Shown piece after piece: positions 22,260-31,800 of a stretch of DNA of 64,000 nucleotides; position 1 is the stretch's first letter; each line of letters begins with the position of its first letter. This DNA is from Malaya genurostris (lineage: Eukaryota; Arthropoda; Insecta; Diptera; Culicidae). The stretch spans positions 130,825,567 through 130,889,566 of the forward strand of contig NC_080572.1 in the NCBI RefSeq assembly GCF_030247185.1, read 5' to 3'. The position numbers and the translations under genes were made by a program. The notes beneath the pieces are model-generated. The model ran no database searches, was not told the origin of the DNA, and saw nothing but the letters and a program-made list of their open reading frames with translations.

Positions 22260-22770
22260 AATTAAAGAACTAATATATAAATCTGGGGAGCGCTCCGAAT
22301 TCAGCTGCAAATTTTCGGAATCTAGATCAAAAACTCAGGTCATAAATTTAGTTCTAGAAGTAAGGAACTGAAGTTATTATTAGAATTTTCAAATTACGTT
22401 ATAGAACAAAATTCTGAACTTGAATTCCAAGTCTTGATATAGGAACTGAATTCAGTTCCAGCATCTAGTTCCAGAAATCATGTTCACAATTTAGTTCCAA
22501 CGTGTAGGTTCTGAATTCTGGAAATGAATGCTGAAAATGAATTGATGAATTAAATTCTGAAACTAAATTCAGGAATTAAACTCTGGTTTTCAATTCAGTT
22601 TTCAAATCAAGGTGCGGTGTTCAGATCTAATATTTAGTGTCAGAATCCAGGATTAAAATTCATATCCTGAATTTTGTTCATGAATTCTGAAAAATCCTAA
22701 ATCATATCTCTGAATTCGAGTCCCTGAATAAGGAACTAAATTTGAAACCATTTTCAAAATCCAGAAATAG
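22260..22770. repeat. Degenerate short-motif repeat region (TTCAGTTCC / CTGAATTC-like)
   Basis: About 500 bases dense in variants of ctgaattc, gaattcag, tagttcc and aggaactgaa, on both strands and without a fixed period. It looks like a decayed simple or cryptic repeat. No ORF, and no similarity to the mobile elements in the window. Confidence 0.6.
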
Positions 22771-22789
22771 TTTCATTTTGGATTGGTGC

Positions 22790-23047
22790 GAAAAAGGCAA
22801 GCAAATGTGATGAGTTTTCCTCGTTGTTTTCAAAAGTTTGAGAAAACATAGATTTTGAGTTATTTATGGTTATTTTACACTGTTGAAAATTTAATCACAA
22901 ATTACTGATTATATTTCTGATAGCATGGAGGAAAAATTATGTTGTTGCATTAAGTATAACAAGAGATATTCATGATCAAAAACTTATCGCACTCCCAGTA
23001 GGGTAAAGTAAAGGCCCATAGTAAAGTAAGTCGTATTCACGACAAAA
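22790..23047 (-). repeat. M-family D end, divergent subfamily
   Basis: Ends with agtaaagtaagtcgtattca then cgacaaaa, the M terminal motif, and contains acaagagatattcatgatca upstream. The copy at 61559-61835, in the opposite orientation, shares the inner sequence, so these two form a subfamily distinct from M1. Confidence 0.65.
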
Positions 23048-23389
23048 AAACGACATCCATTGATCGCAAACCATTGAAACCGTTAAAAAGTTACACTTTT
23101 GACATTTTCAAACATATAACTTTACAATACTCGCATATTTTTGTCAAAAACCACAGGTAATTTATTGACACCATGTCCAAAAATTACCAGAATCAACCGA
23201 GTAGTTCAAAAGTTATGAAATACAAAAATTTAATATTTTTTGAAGAAAATCGAAAATAATCGATATTTTGATCCACTCTAACAAGCAAATTGTGATCCTA
23301 ATGAAGAAATAAAAAAATACGGGTCTAATATTTTGCGATGGAGAACGATTCTTCCAAATATTACGAAATTCTTAGAGATCATACATATA

Positions 23390-23900
23390 TAAAGCTTGTT
23401 GAAATCGGTTCAGCCATCTCTGAGAAAATTGCGCGGTAAACAAACAACGCGTTTTGTCAGTTACGTCACTTATACTATCATATCTCCGGAACCAAAAGTC
23501 ACAGCCATTTGATCTTCGAACTTGATCAATGGCCTAACAATAGCTTTCAAACATGCCTAAGTTTATTAAAGTCGGTTCAGCCATATCCGAGAAACTTGCG
23601 CGGTAAAAAACAACATGTTTGGTCGGTTACGTCATTTATACCATCATATCTCCGGAACCAAAAGTCACAGCCAATTGATCTTCGAACTTGATCAATGGCC
23701 TAACAATAGCTTTCAAACGAGCCTAAGTTTGTTAAAATCGGTTCAGCCATCTCTGAGAAAATTGAGCGGTAAAAAAATCTTCGAAAAGTGCACACACACA
23801 GAGAGACATTTTCCGATCTCGTCAAACTGAGTCGAATGGTATAAAACACTAAGGGTCTCCGAGGTTCCGTTTAAAAGTCGGTTTACCAGCAATTCTTATA
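23390..23900 (+). repeat. Tandem ~150-bp repeats with P-like end segment
   Basis: Three partial units share tcggttcagccat and cgagaaa; two of them also share ggaaccaaaagtcacagcca and gatcttcgaacttgatcaat. The block ends with a short CA tract, then aaactgagtcgaatggtata and gtcggttt, which echo the P-family end. Probably a diverged relative of P. It contains two open frames (60 and 71 codons) made from the same unit, not genes. Confidence 0.65.
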
Positions 23901-23967
23901 CCTTTGTATAGAGATAAGCAGAAAGACAATGTGCAGCTAATTTAAATTCAATCTCATGAACGCAATG

Positions 23968-24368
23968 AAAAAGGTGGGTGGGTAATGTCAGAGACATAAC
24001 TGGATGTCGTGATTACGAAAAAACTGGCACGCTCCCATCACTTTTACGAATATCAGTTAGTTGATTGATTGTATGAATTGTGCAAGCTTTTCCCTTTTTC
24101 ACTAATAGAGTTTGAAGCGATGCACCTACATTAAAGAACAGATTAGTTACATTAAACAGCTACTATTCTACAACTATATATTCCGAACTTGAAACAATTC
24201 CATTTTAATTTGCTAATATAGGAGTCTAATTACGACCAATTTGTAGTTTATTTTTCTTTAAGCTATGAAGTTCGAAGATATCTGATTCTACTCGAAATTT
24301 CAGTGCGAGACAATTGCAATGTATCGACGATCTTCGGTATGCAAGAGTTATTTTAATTATAATAGTGA
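23968..24368. repeat. M-family A segment, then spacer
   Basis: Starts ggtgggtaatgtcagagaca and keeps M similarity to about 24130. The rest is AT-rich up to the trinucleotide array. Confidence 0.65.
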
Positions 24369-24640
<272 letters not shown>

Positions 24641-24964
24641 CAGATTAATCTGTATTTATGGCAACCCTGTTTCGCATGGCATATTTTAACACGACCCCAT
24701 ACTAGTATAAAGATGTGTTCAACATCATCACTTTTGCTTTCGCATTGCCGTTCGTAATTGAATGTGTTAGTGACGGTACAAATTATTTTAATTTCCATTT
24801 CTGTTTTCTATCTGCTACTGGCAGCGGTGTAAGGACAGCCCCTTTGCCAAAATTGCTTTTCCTATTCGCAGAACGGGAAACAGTGAGATGACATAAAAGA
24901 GAGAGAGTTAGTAGAGCAGCAGCCAGTAATACTGAATTGACTGTCTCGCTGTGAACAGCATCTA

Positions 24965-25297
24965 ATGGAAATTTTACGCAGAAACACGCACACAGAAGGA
25001 ACAGTTAAGGGCAAGGTAAAGTCCCGCTCTAACCGTGCTGGTCTGCAGTTCCCAGTTGGCAGAATTTATCGTCTGCTCCGGAACGAAAACTACGCCGAGC
25101 GTGTTGGTGCCGGTGCACCGGTCTATCTGGCGGCAGTGATGAAGTACTTGGCTGCCGACGTGTTGGAATTGGCCGGTAACGCTGCCCGTGACAACAAGAA
25201 AACGAAAATCATCCCTTGCTATATGCAGCTGGCCATCTGTAACGACGAGGAGTTGAACAAAAACCCCGTCCTTTTCAGGACGACCACAACACTGTGA
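24965..25297 (+). pseudogene. Histone H2A pseudogene, C-terminus deleted
   Basis: H2A pairs with H2B in the nucleosome core. The frame contains VKGKVKSRSNRAGLQFPVGR, AERVGAGAPVYLAAVMKYLA, LELAGNAARDNKKTK and NDEELNK, matching canonical H2A nearly through the histone fold. The first ~12 residues (MEILRRNTHTEG) do not resemble the usual MSGRGKGGK start. After NDEELNK the frame runs straight into 3' UTR sequence containing the histone stem-loop, so about 29 C-terminal residues are missing. Arg and His of the PRHLQLAIRN segment have become Cys and Tyr (PCYMQLAICN), consistent with CpG decay. No introns are expected. It sits between T repeats with no other histone genes nearby. Inactive, or at best an odd H2A-like peptide. 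Confidence 0.85.
25267..25282 (+). promoter_or_regulatory. Replication-dependent histone 3' stem-loop
   Basis: cgtccttttcaggacg forms a 6-bp stem with a 4-nt loop and is followed by accacaac. This is the histone mRNA 3' processing hairpin (consensus ggtccttttcaggacc), with the basal G-C pair flipped to C-G. It lies inside the open frame of the H2A relic because of the coding deletion, showing that the relic derives from a replication-dependent gene copy. Confidence 0.8.
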
Positions 25298-25760
25298 TAA
25301 AGAAATATTTAAGATTGCTTTAAGTTTAGCCAGTTCTGATACACCTGGAAAGCAGAATGCGCAAATCAAGTGGAAACCTTTGTTCTAACAATTTGTTCAT
25401 TTTTGTTTTCGGCCGCATACTAAAGTATTCACGACAAAAATACATATTGATCTGTATACGTGGTAACTTTGTATACTAGTATAAAGATATGTGCATATTT
25501 GTATACTAGTATAAAGATATGTTCAACATCATCACTTCCACTTTCGCATTGCCGTTCGTAATTGAAGGTGTTAGTGACGGTGCAAATTATTCTAATTTCC
25601 ATCTTGATTATTTTTTTGGTAGAAAATATTGAAAGTTTTATGAACTCTGTGACACTAAAAAGTGCCTTGAAATGTCACAATCAACAAGATCTGCATTTAG
25701 ATCTGAGATGGTTCTCGTGTGTGTCTTGTTTTGGCAACAGTTGCTCAGATAATGGTAAGA

Positions 25761-26020
25761 AAGTGACAAAATTCAACTAGTTCTTTAGGATAATCTTTAG
25801 CACTGAAAAGTGCTTTGAATGGGCCTTGCTGGACTTTTTGGCTGCCTTTCTACCGGTTTTCGATGCCATCGTGCTGACGGTGTCTTGTACGTTCAGAGTA
25901 GCTGCTTTAACTTAAGTGACTTAAAATTTCTCATATTATTTTTGCATAAATATCTGTTTATTAATCTTATTTTTGTGTATTTCATAATCATTCTACAGTC
26001 TAAATGTTTTGACCCTTTGG
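25761..26020. other. AT-rich spacer, nothing recognised
   Basis: A 98-codon frame at 25819-26115 has no motif and extends into the 3' UTR of the next element, so I do not treat it as a gene. Confidence 0.4.
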
Positions 26021-26034
26021 CCTTTCATCTTTGT

Positions 26035-27151
26035 GTTTTTTTTTTATTTTTTTTATTCGGGCCAATTTGCGTACAAGCTTTACGTGGCCGAATGAGCCTT
26101 GTTTTTATTACATAAAATAATTTTTCTACCGCTGGATCTCGTTGTCACCCTTTTTCTAGGGGGAGTGGAGCTTCCATTTTTATCTTGCGATGAGTGAGGG
26201 GCACTTCGTTCGTGGCTCGTCTCGTCCTCCATTGCCGCATCGGTGGTATCGTTGTTGGTTTCCGTTTTTCTTCGTTTTCCTTGTAATTCGCATTCTTGGG
26301 TTGGTTGTTAGTTGCTGTAGACGCGCCTTGTTGTGCATTAATTGCAGTTGCTGGTGGGTTTGATGGTACAACAGGAGTACTGCGCTCACTAGTTTCCGTT
26401 GTTGGGTGGTTGTCCTTATTTTTGTTTGAAGATGTCGTTTTTGCGGTTTCAGTGCAAGTTTGCCGTAGTGTGCAGGTTGTTCACAAAACTGACATGTAAC
26501 CAGTTGATTTTCATACGTAATCAGCGTTTTACACGGATGTTTCCCGTCTTGATTACAAATGATGTAAGATGGAATTGCTTTACGTAGTTGCATACGTACC
26601 ACTCGCACGCCATTCCGGATACCCGGAAAAAAATTCCGCCATACTTCCCTTTCGATGGAAAGAACTTCACCGTACTGCGACATACTTTCCCGAACATACT
26701 CATCGCTGGACTGCGGGGGAAGGTCATGCACGCGTACTTGTATGGCATTGTCCACCATGTGCACAGGAATTTTGTATTTAATGTTGTCACACTCAACGCT
26801 GTGCACCTCGTTGTTAACCGAAGCGAATGCAATTGTATCGCTTTCACGTTTAAACATAATGTACACACAGTTAGACGCCTTGTTGAATTGAATCTCACTT
26901 ACATCAGTAACGTTTAGATGCATTCGTTCCTTAAGCAAGATTTCAATTTCGGTTGCTGCTGGTCTAACTTTGCATCGCTTGAAATCAATACAGATTGAAT
27001 TTGGCCTTGTAGGCCAAGTTTCAGGCTTTGTTAAATCGTATTTGCCCATTTCGTACACTCTATTGTCCACTACACTGTATTGTCTTTGTTTTTATCGTCT
27101 CGACCGTAAGCAATTGTCGACTGTGTCTGATGAGATGCTAGCACGAACTGA
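26035..27151 (-). mobile_element. ORF1-only non-LTR retroelement with poly(A) and 14-bp TSD
   Basis: A 1117-bp minus-strand insertion bounded by the exact direct repeat cctttcatctttgt at 26021-26034 and 27152-27165. It consists of a ~100-bp leader, one gag-like ORF1 (27049-26148), a ~110-bp 3' UTR and an A-rich tail (T run from 26035). There is no endonuclease or RT region. Part of the 3' UTR (acgtggccga, preceded by gggc and atttgc) resembles 50994-51060, so a related 3' end exists elsewhere. This is the architecture of a HAL1-like, trans-mobilised element. Confidence 0.8.
26148..27049 (-). pseudogene. ORF1 with RRM-like domain and CCHC knuckle, single frameshift
   Basis: Gag-like RNA-binding protein of the kind encoded by LOA/R1/I-type elements. 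First in-frame ATG at 27047-27049 (MGKYDLTKPETWP). Residues about 100-160 look like an RRM (IQVRVHDLPPQ, QYGEVLSIERE, FFPGIRNGVRVVRMQL). A zinc knuckle begins CQFCEQPAHYGK (C186, C189, H194). Its last Cys is restored only in the adjacent frame (tgc at about 26457), so a 1-base loss or equivalent near 26458 breaks the knuckle. The shifted frame then stays open through a Pro/Thr/Asn-rich tail to a TGA at about 26146-26148. Otherwise little decayed. Confidence 0.75.
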
Positions 27152-27284
27152 CCTTTCATCTTTGTTGTTCATACGGTTCGTCATTAATAATAGGTGTTTT
27201 AGTTACTCTTGTTTTACATACTAATGTTTAATCATAATATTTATTTTAATTATTTATAAAATATCTACCTACTTATAACTATCT

Positions 27285-28355
27285 TTAACCTAATACGTAC
27301 AAATTTTGAGTTATTTGTATTTCAGAGATTGAGCACCTCTCTTCAAATCTCGTGCAGTATTGTTCGAATTTTTGTTCTAGTATATCCAGGGAAGCCATCT
27401 CATGTACTTCACTAGTCCTTGTCCAAGGGGGTAGAATTAGAATCATCTTTAAGATCTTACTTCGAATGCGCTGAAGCCTAAGTTTGTGTGTTCGTGCACA
27501 GCCCCGCCAAACAGGGACTGCGTATTCAATTGCGGGGTAGATGATTTGTTTATAGATAGCCATCTGATTCTTCAGGCACAGTTTAGATGTTTTACAAATC
27601 AGCGGATACAAATACCTAATGAGTATGCTGCATTTTTGAACGATTTTGTCAACATGTACCCTGAATATCAAATGCCTGTCGAAGGTGAGTCCTAGATACA
27701 TAACTTCGTCGGACCATTGAATGACCTCATCACCGAATCGTATTCGGCATTCGTCTGATGGAACAAGCTTTGGAGATCTTAAATGTGGAAACAACATAGC
27801 CTGAGTTTTTGCTGCACTGATCACAATTTTCCCGCTTGTAAAATATTCAGTTAGAGCGTCCAGTCCTGTCTGTAGTTTATTCTTCAGAGCATTAGTGACA
27901 CGACCTTTGTAAAGAATGGCAGTATCATCAGCAAATTGTGACCGAACACCACCACCCGGAAGAGGTGGGATGTCTGATGTAAAAATGTTGTATAGGATGC
28001 GACCTAGGATACTTCCTTGGGGTACACCAGCAGGAATAGTAAATCTTTCTGAAAGTGCATTATTCAGAGAAACCTGGAATGCTGGAAATTATACCGATAC
28101 AAATTAAACACCAGGTCATCGTGCCACACATTATCGAATGCTTTTTCAATGTCAAATATTGACATTGCAGTCGTTTTTTACACTGATTTGTTTTGCTGGA
28201 TGACGTTGTTAACCCTTGTGAGTTGGTGGATGGTGGATCTTCCTTTCCGGAACCCAAACTGTTCTTCCAGTAATATATCCTGTTCATCTGCCAAAGAAAG
28301 AATTCGCCTTTGTATTGACTTTTCAAACAGCTTGGATAGGGCAGAGAGTAAGCTG
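27285..28355 (-). pseudogene. Element 4 ORF2, C-terminal RT part (left copy of the duplication)
   Basis: Contains the RT palm and thumb: on the minus strand GVPQGSILG and the catalytic SQFADDTAIL (about 27940-27905), then KTQAMLFPHLRSPKL, MYLGLTFDRHLIFRVHVD and CARTHKLRLQRIRSKILKMI, ending at 27285. An internal deletion lies between LDIEKAF-type sequence and the SLNNALSERFT segment (about 28085), with frame changes. 27480-28355 is the left copy of an 876-bp duplication. Confidence 0.8.
27480..28355. repeat. 876-bp direct duplication flanking the LOA-like element (left copy)
   Basis: 27480-28355 and 33043-33918 align end to end without gaps (constant offset 5563). I found only two differences: a/g at about 27719 and t/g in the gattKgttttgctgg segment near 28188. 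Homology stops exactly where the LOA-like element begins on this side and where it ends on the other. See the paired entry at 33043. Confidence 0.9.
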
Positions 28356-28887
28356 TGCGGCTGCTCGGCCATCCATGGAAGTTGACCATCAATGTCAATT
28401 TCCCTCTTTGAGCAGCCTAGATAGCCGTGTAGTGTCGGTAGCGGTTTCCCAACTGGCTAAGAATAACGCTACGGTCCACCTGTACCGGTGGTATAAGTCC
28501 ACCAAACAGGTAAGCCGTGTGGCATCCGGCGGAATTATTTTTTACCAAGAATTGATCCACTGGTTTCCTGTTCCATGTCGTAAAAGGCCACAAAAATAGG
28601 AACTCCTAAGTCAAGGTGTATTTCCGTGCCGATGGCTGAATGGCTGCAGGAGGTTAAACAATGCAGTCGTGAACGGAATATCTTGGGATTTTCCCTTACT
28701 GTGTTAAGCGAAGCTCTGGCACAGTGGACGACTTCTTTCTTCGCAACTCGTGGGATTTAAATGATTAAAACATTTAAAAAAATCCTTACATGGTTCGCTA
28801 TAGGCGATTATAAGCCAATATATTTGGTTTCTTGTAGTTGTTGTACGGTAAGTGCTGGAGGTGGAGTGTTCGTTGCTTTAATTGATA
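28356..28887 (+). other. 5' leader of LOA-like element
   Basis: Begins tgcggctgctcggccatcca immediately after the left duplication. It contains no frame of gag type and is rich in potential stems (for example cggtccacctgtaccggtgg near 28472). It may be the element's 5' UTR or promoter region, or remnants downstream of a missing ORF1. I could not fold it well enough to claim a ribozyme. Confidence 0.5.
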
Positions 28888-31800
28888 ATGGTTAGAGTAG
28901 CACAAATCAATCTCCAGCATAAACGTACAGCAACTATGAATCTATCCAGACTTCTGCAAGAAGGTAAAGCTTCTTTAGCTTTGGTTCAAGAACCATATTT
29001 CCAAAAGGGAAACTTCTACGTTGGAAAATTGTTAAACCCAGTCTTTGTTGCCTTTAACAAGACCGGAATGACTAATCCACGTGAAATGCCTCGAGCATGC
29101 ATACTTGCAAATAGTGCTCTCGATGTCTCTCTCATATCGGAGCTCACAACTCGGGATATTTGTGCTGTCACAGTTGGTATGACTACTGATGGCATAGACA
29201 GGAAATATGTCTATTGTTCGGCATATTTGCCGCATAACCAACCTTCGCCAAGCGATGACTTCAAAAAGGTTGTATCATACTGCTGCAAAAGTGATTTACC
29301 GCTTGTAATCGGCAGTGACATAAATGCTCACCATATCATTTGGGGCAGCACAGATATAAATTCGAGAGGCTCTGATATGATGGAATTTGTGAGCAGTACA
29401 AACCTGCACATAGTCAATGCAGGAAACCGTCCAACTTTTGCGAGATCTGGCAGAGATGAGGTTTTGGACGTAACTCTCTGCTCTGATAGAATTGCGCATG
29501 AGTTGGTGAATTGGCTCGTCTCCGATGAGCTCGAACCTTCGTTGTCTGATCATAAGTACATATTCTTTGATCATTCAAACGTTAAATTTGATATTATCAC
29601 ATATCGTAATCCCAAATCTACAAACTGGGACCTCTATGAAGAGGGCTTGGCGACTAGATTTTACGGGTACCAACCAACAATTGAAACCCCAATTGATTTG
29701 GAAAATGTTGTCGACGAGACAAACTCACTCATAGTTGCAGCATATGAAGAGGCTTGTCCACTTCGGATTGTGCGAGCTACTAGAGGAACTCCTTGGTGGA
29801 ATGCTGAACTTGCTAGACTAAGGAAACTATGCAGAAGAGCTTGGAACCCCCTTCGTAGAAATGGGTCGGAGGCATTCGTGTTGGCTCGAAGGGCTTACAA
29901 AAATGCTCTTCGATCGTCTGAGCGAAGTGGTTGGAAAAGCCTCTGCACAAATGTCTCTAGTCTCAACGAGGCTAGCAGATTAAATAAGTTACTTTCGAAG
30001 TCTAAGGACTTTAATGTCAGTTTCTTAAGAACTTCAGATGGTGAACACTTGTCTGATGAAGGTGATGTACTTCACTATCTTTTTAACACTCACTTTCCAG
30101 GATGTATGGATCCATCACCGACAGCTCTTCCCGAGACTTTTTCAGGTAGTTACGATTCTTGGGCCCTTGCTCGAAGCGTTGTGACGATTGAATCGGTCAA
30201 ATGGGCAGTTGAGAGTTTTGCTCCGTACAAGTCTCCTGGAAAGGATGGAGTTTTCCCAGTGTTACTGCAGAAAGGGTATGAACATTTCAAACATGTTTTG
30301 AAGAAAATACTTACTTTTAGTCTTGCGACAGGATATATTCCAAGAGCCTGGCAGGAAATAATTGTCAAATTTATTCCCAAAGGCGGTCGCGACACTTATG
30401 AGGAAGCGAAGAGTTTCAGGCCTATCAGTCTAAGCTCATTTCTTCTTAAAACAGTGGAACGCATAGTCGATCACTATATCAGAAATGTTAGTTTGGGCCT
30501 GCATCCGCTACATGGAATGCAACATGCTTACCAGCGTGGAAAGTCCACTACAACCCTGTTACATGATGTTGTGTACAACATTGAAAAAGCTTTCTCACAA
30601 AAGCAATCTTGCTTGGGAGTTTTCCTAGATATTGAAGGTGCCTTTGATAACGTGTCTTTCAATTCAATTCTGGAAGCAGCCCGTGGTCATGGCATACCGT
30701 CAAGTATAACAAATTGGATACACGCAATGCTTAGCAATCGACTTCTTTGTTCATCGCTTCGGCAAGCAGAGATTAGAAAGCTAAGTGTCTGTGGGTGTCC
30801 TCAAGGTGGTGTACTATCCCCACTTTTATGGAACCTTGTCGCTGATGGTTTGTTAAGGAAACTTAATAACCTTGGATTTCGGACTTATGGTTTTGCCGAC
30901 GATTATCATATATTGATGACCGGTATAAGCATTAACACTCTCTTTGATTTAATGCAGCAAGCCCTGCGATCTGTTGAACAATGGTGTTGTCAGGTTGGAT
31001 TATCTGTAAATCCGGGCAAAACATCAATGGTGCTTTTCACTCATCGTAGGATAATCACAGGAGCTCGTCCGTTGCAGTTCTTTGGTTCAGAGGTCACTGT
31101 GGTCGAACAAGTTAAATACGTCGGGGTTATTCTTGACTCAAAACTGAATTGGTCTGCTCACATTGACTTCAGAATTAAAAGAGCTTGCATGGCTTTCGGC
31201 CAATGTAGACGAGCTTTTGGAAAATCATGGGGACTCAAACCCAGATATATTCATTGGATCTACACAACTATTGTTAGACCAATTTTAGCATATGGATGTC
31301 TTGTATGGTGGCAGAAAGGAGAAGTCGCGACAGTTCAGTCAAAGCTAAATCATCTCCAAAGGATGGTCCTAATGGCGATGACAGGAGCATTCACGACAAC
31401 TCCTACTGCTGCTCTAGAGGCGCTACTGTGCATTAAACCACTACATGTGTTCCTAAAACAAGAAGCATTATCTTGTGCATATCGTCTTAAGGTTACAGGG
31501 CTTTGGAACAGTAACCCATTAGATTATGCTACCAGCCACACTCGCTTGTGGTCTCAAATGGTTACGTGGGATGAGTATTTACTCGCTCCTAGTGACCTAA
31601 CTCTCACATGCAGTTTTCCTTTCAAAACATTCAATGTGAGCTATCCTTTTCGTGAGGAATGGTTGTCTGGTTGTCTGGAACGACAACTTGATGAACACAT
31701 AGTTTGTTATACGGACGGTTCTCTGTTGAATGGTCGTGCTGGTGCTGGTGTCTACTGTCGTGAAATGAGGCTGGAGCAGTCTCATTCACTTGGTAGATAC

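Larger units (their letters stand above)
24655..25760 (+). repeat. T-family repeat region surrounding the H2A relic
   Basis: Direct repeats with tactagtataaagat, gcattgccgttcgtaattga and gtgttagtgacggt lie at about 24700-24785 and 25487-25590, on either side of the H2A relic. A related copy is at 56690-56990. A second T segment (ctggcagcggtgtaaggaca, then gcccctttgcc) at 24815-24895 recurs at 38043-38126. The end piece (tgtgtcttgttttggcaaca, 25720-25750) also recurs at about 38150. No transposase is seen. Confidence 0.65.

Noticed and set aside
27486..28107. Plus-strand ORFs duplicated at 27486/33049 and 27916/33479
   Set aside because: They are antisense to the element 4 RT and duplicated only because the 876-bp segment is duplicated.
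28356..28420. Possible self-cleaving ribozyme at the 5' end of the LOA-like element
   Set aside because: Some non-LTR families carry HDV-like ribozymes there, but I could not build the required nested double pseudoknot by eye, so it is not claimed.
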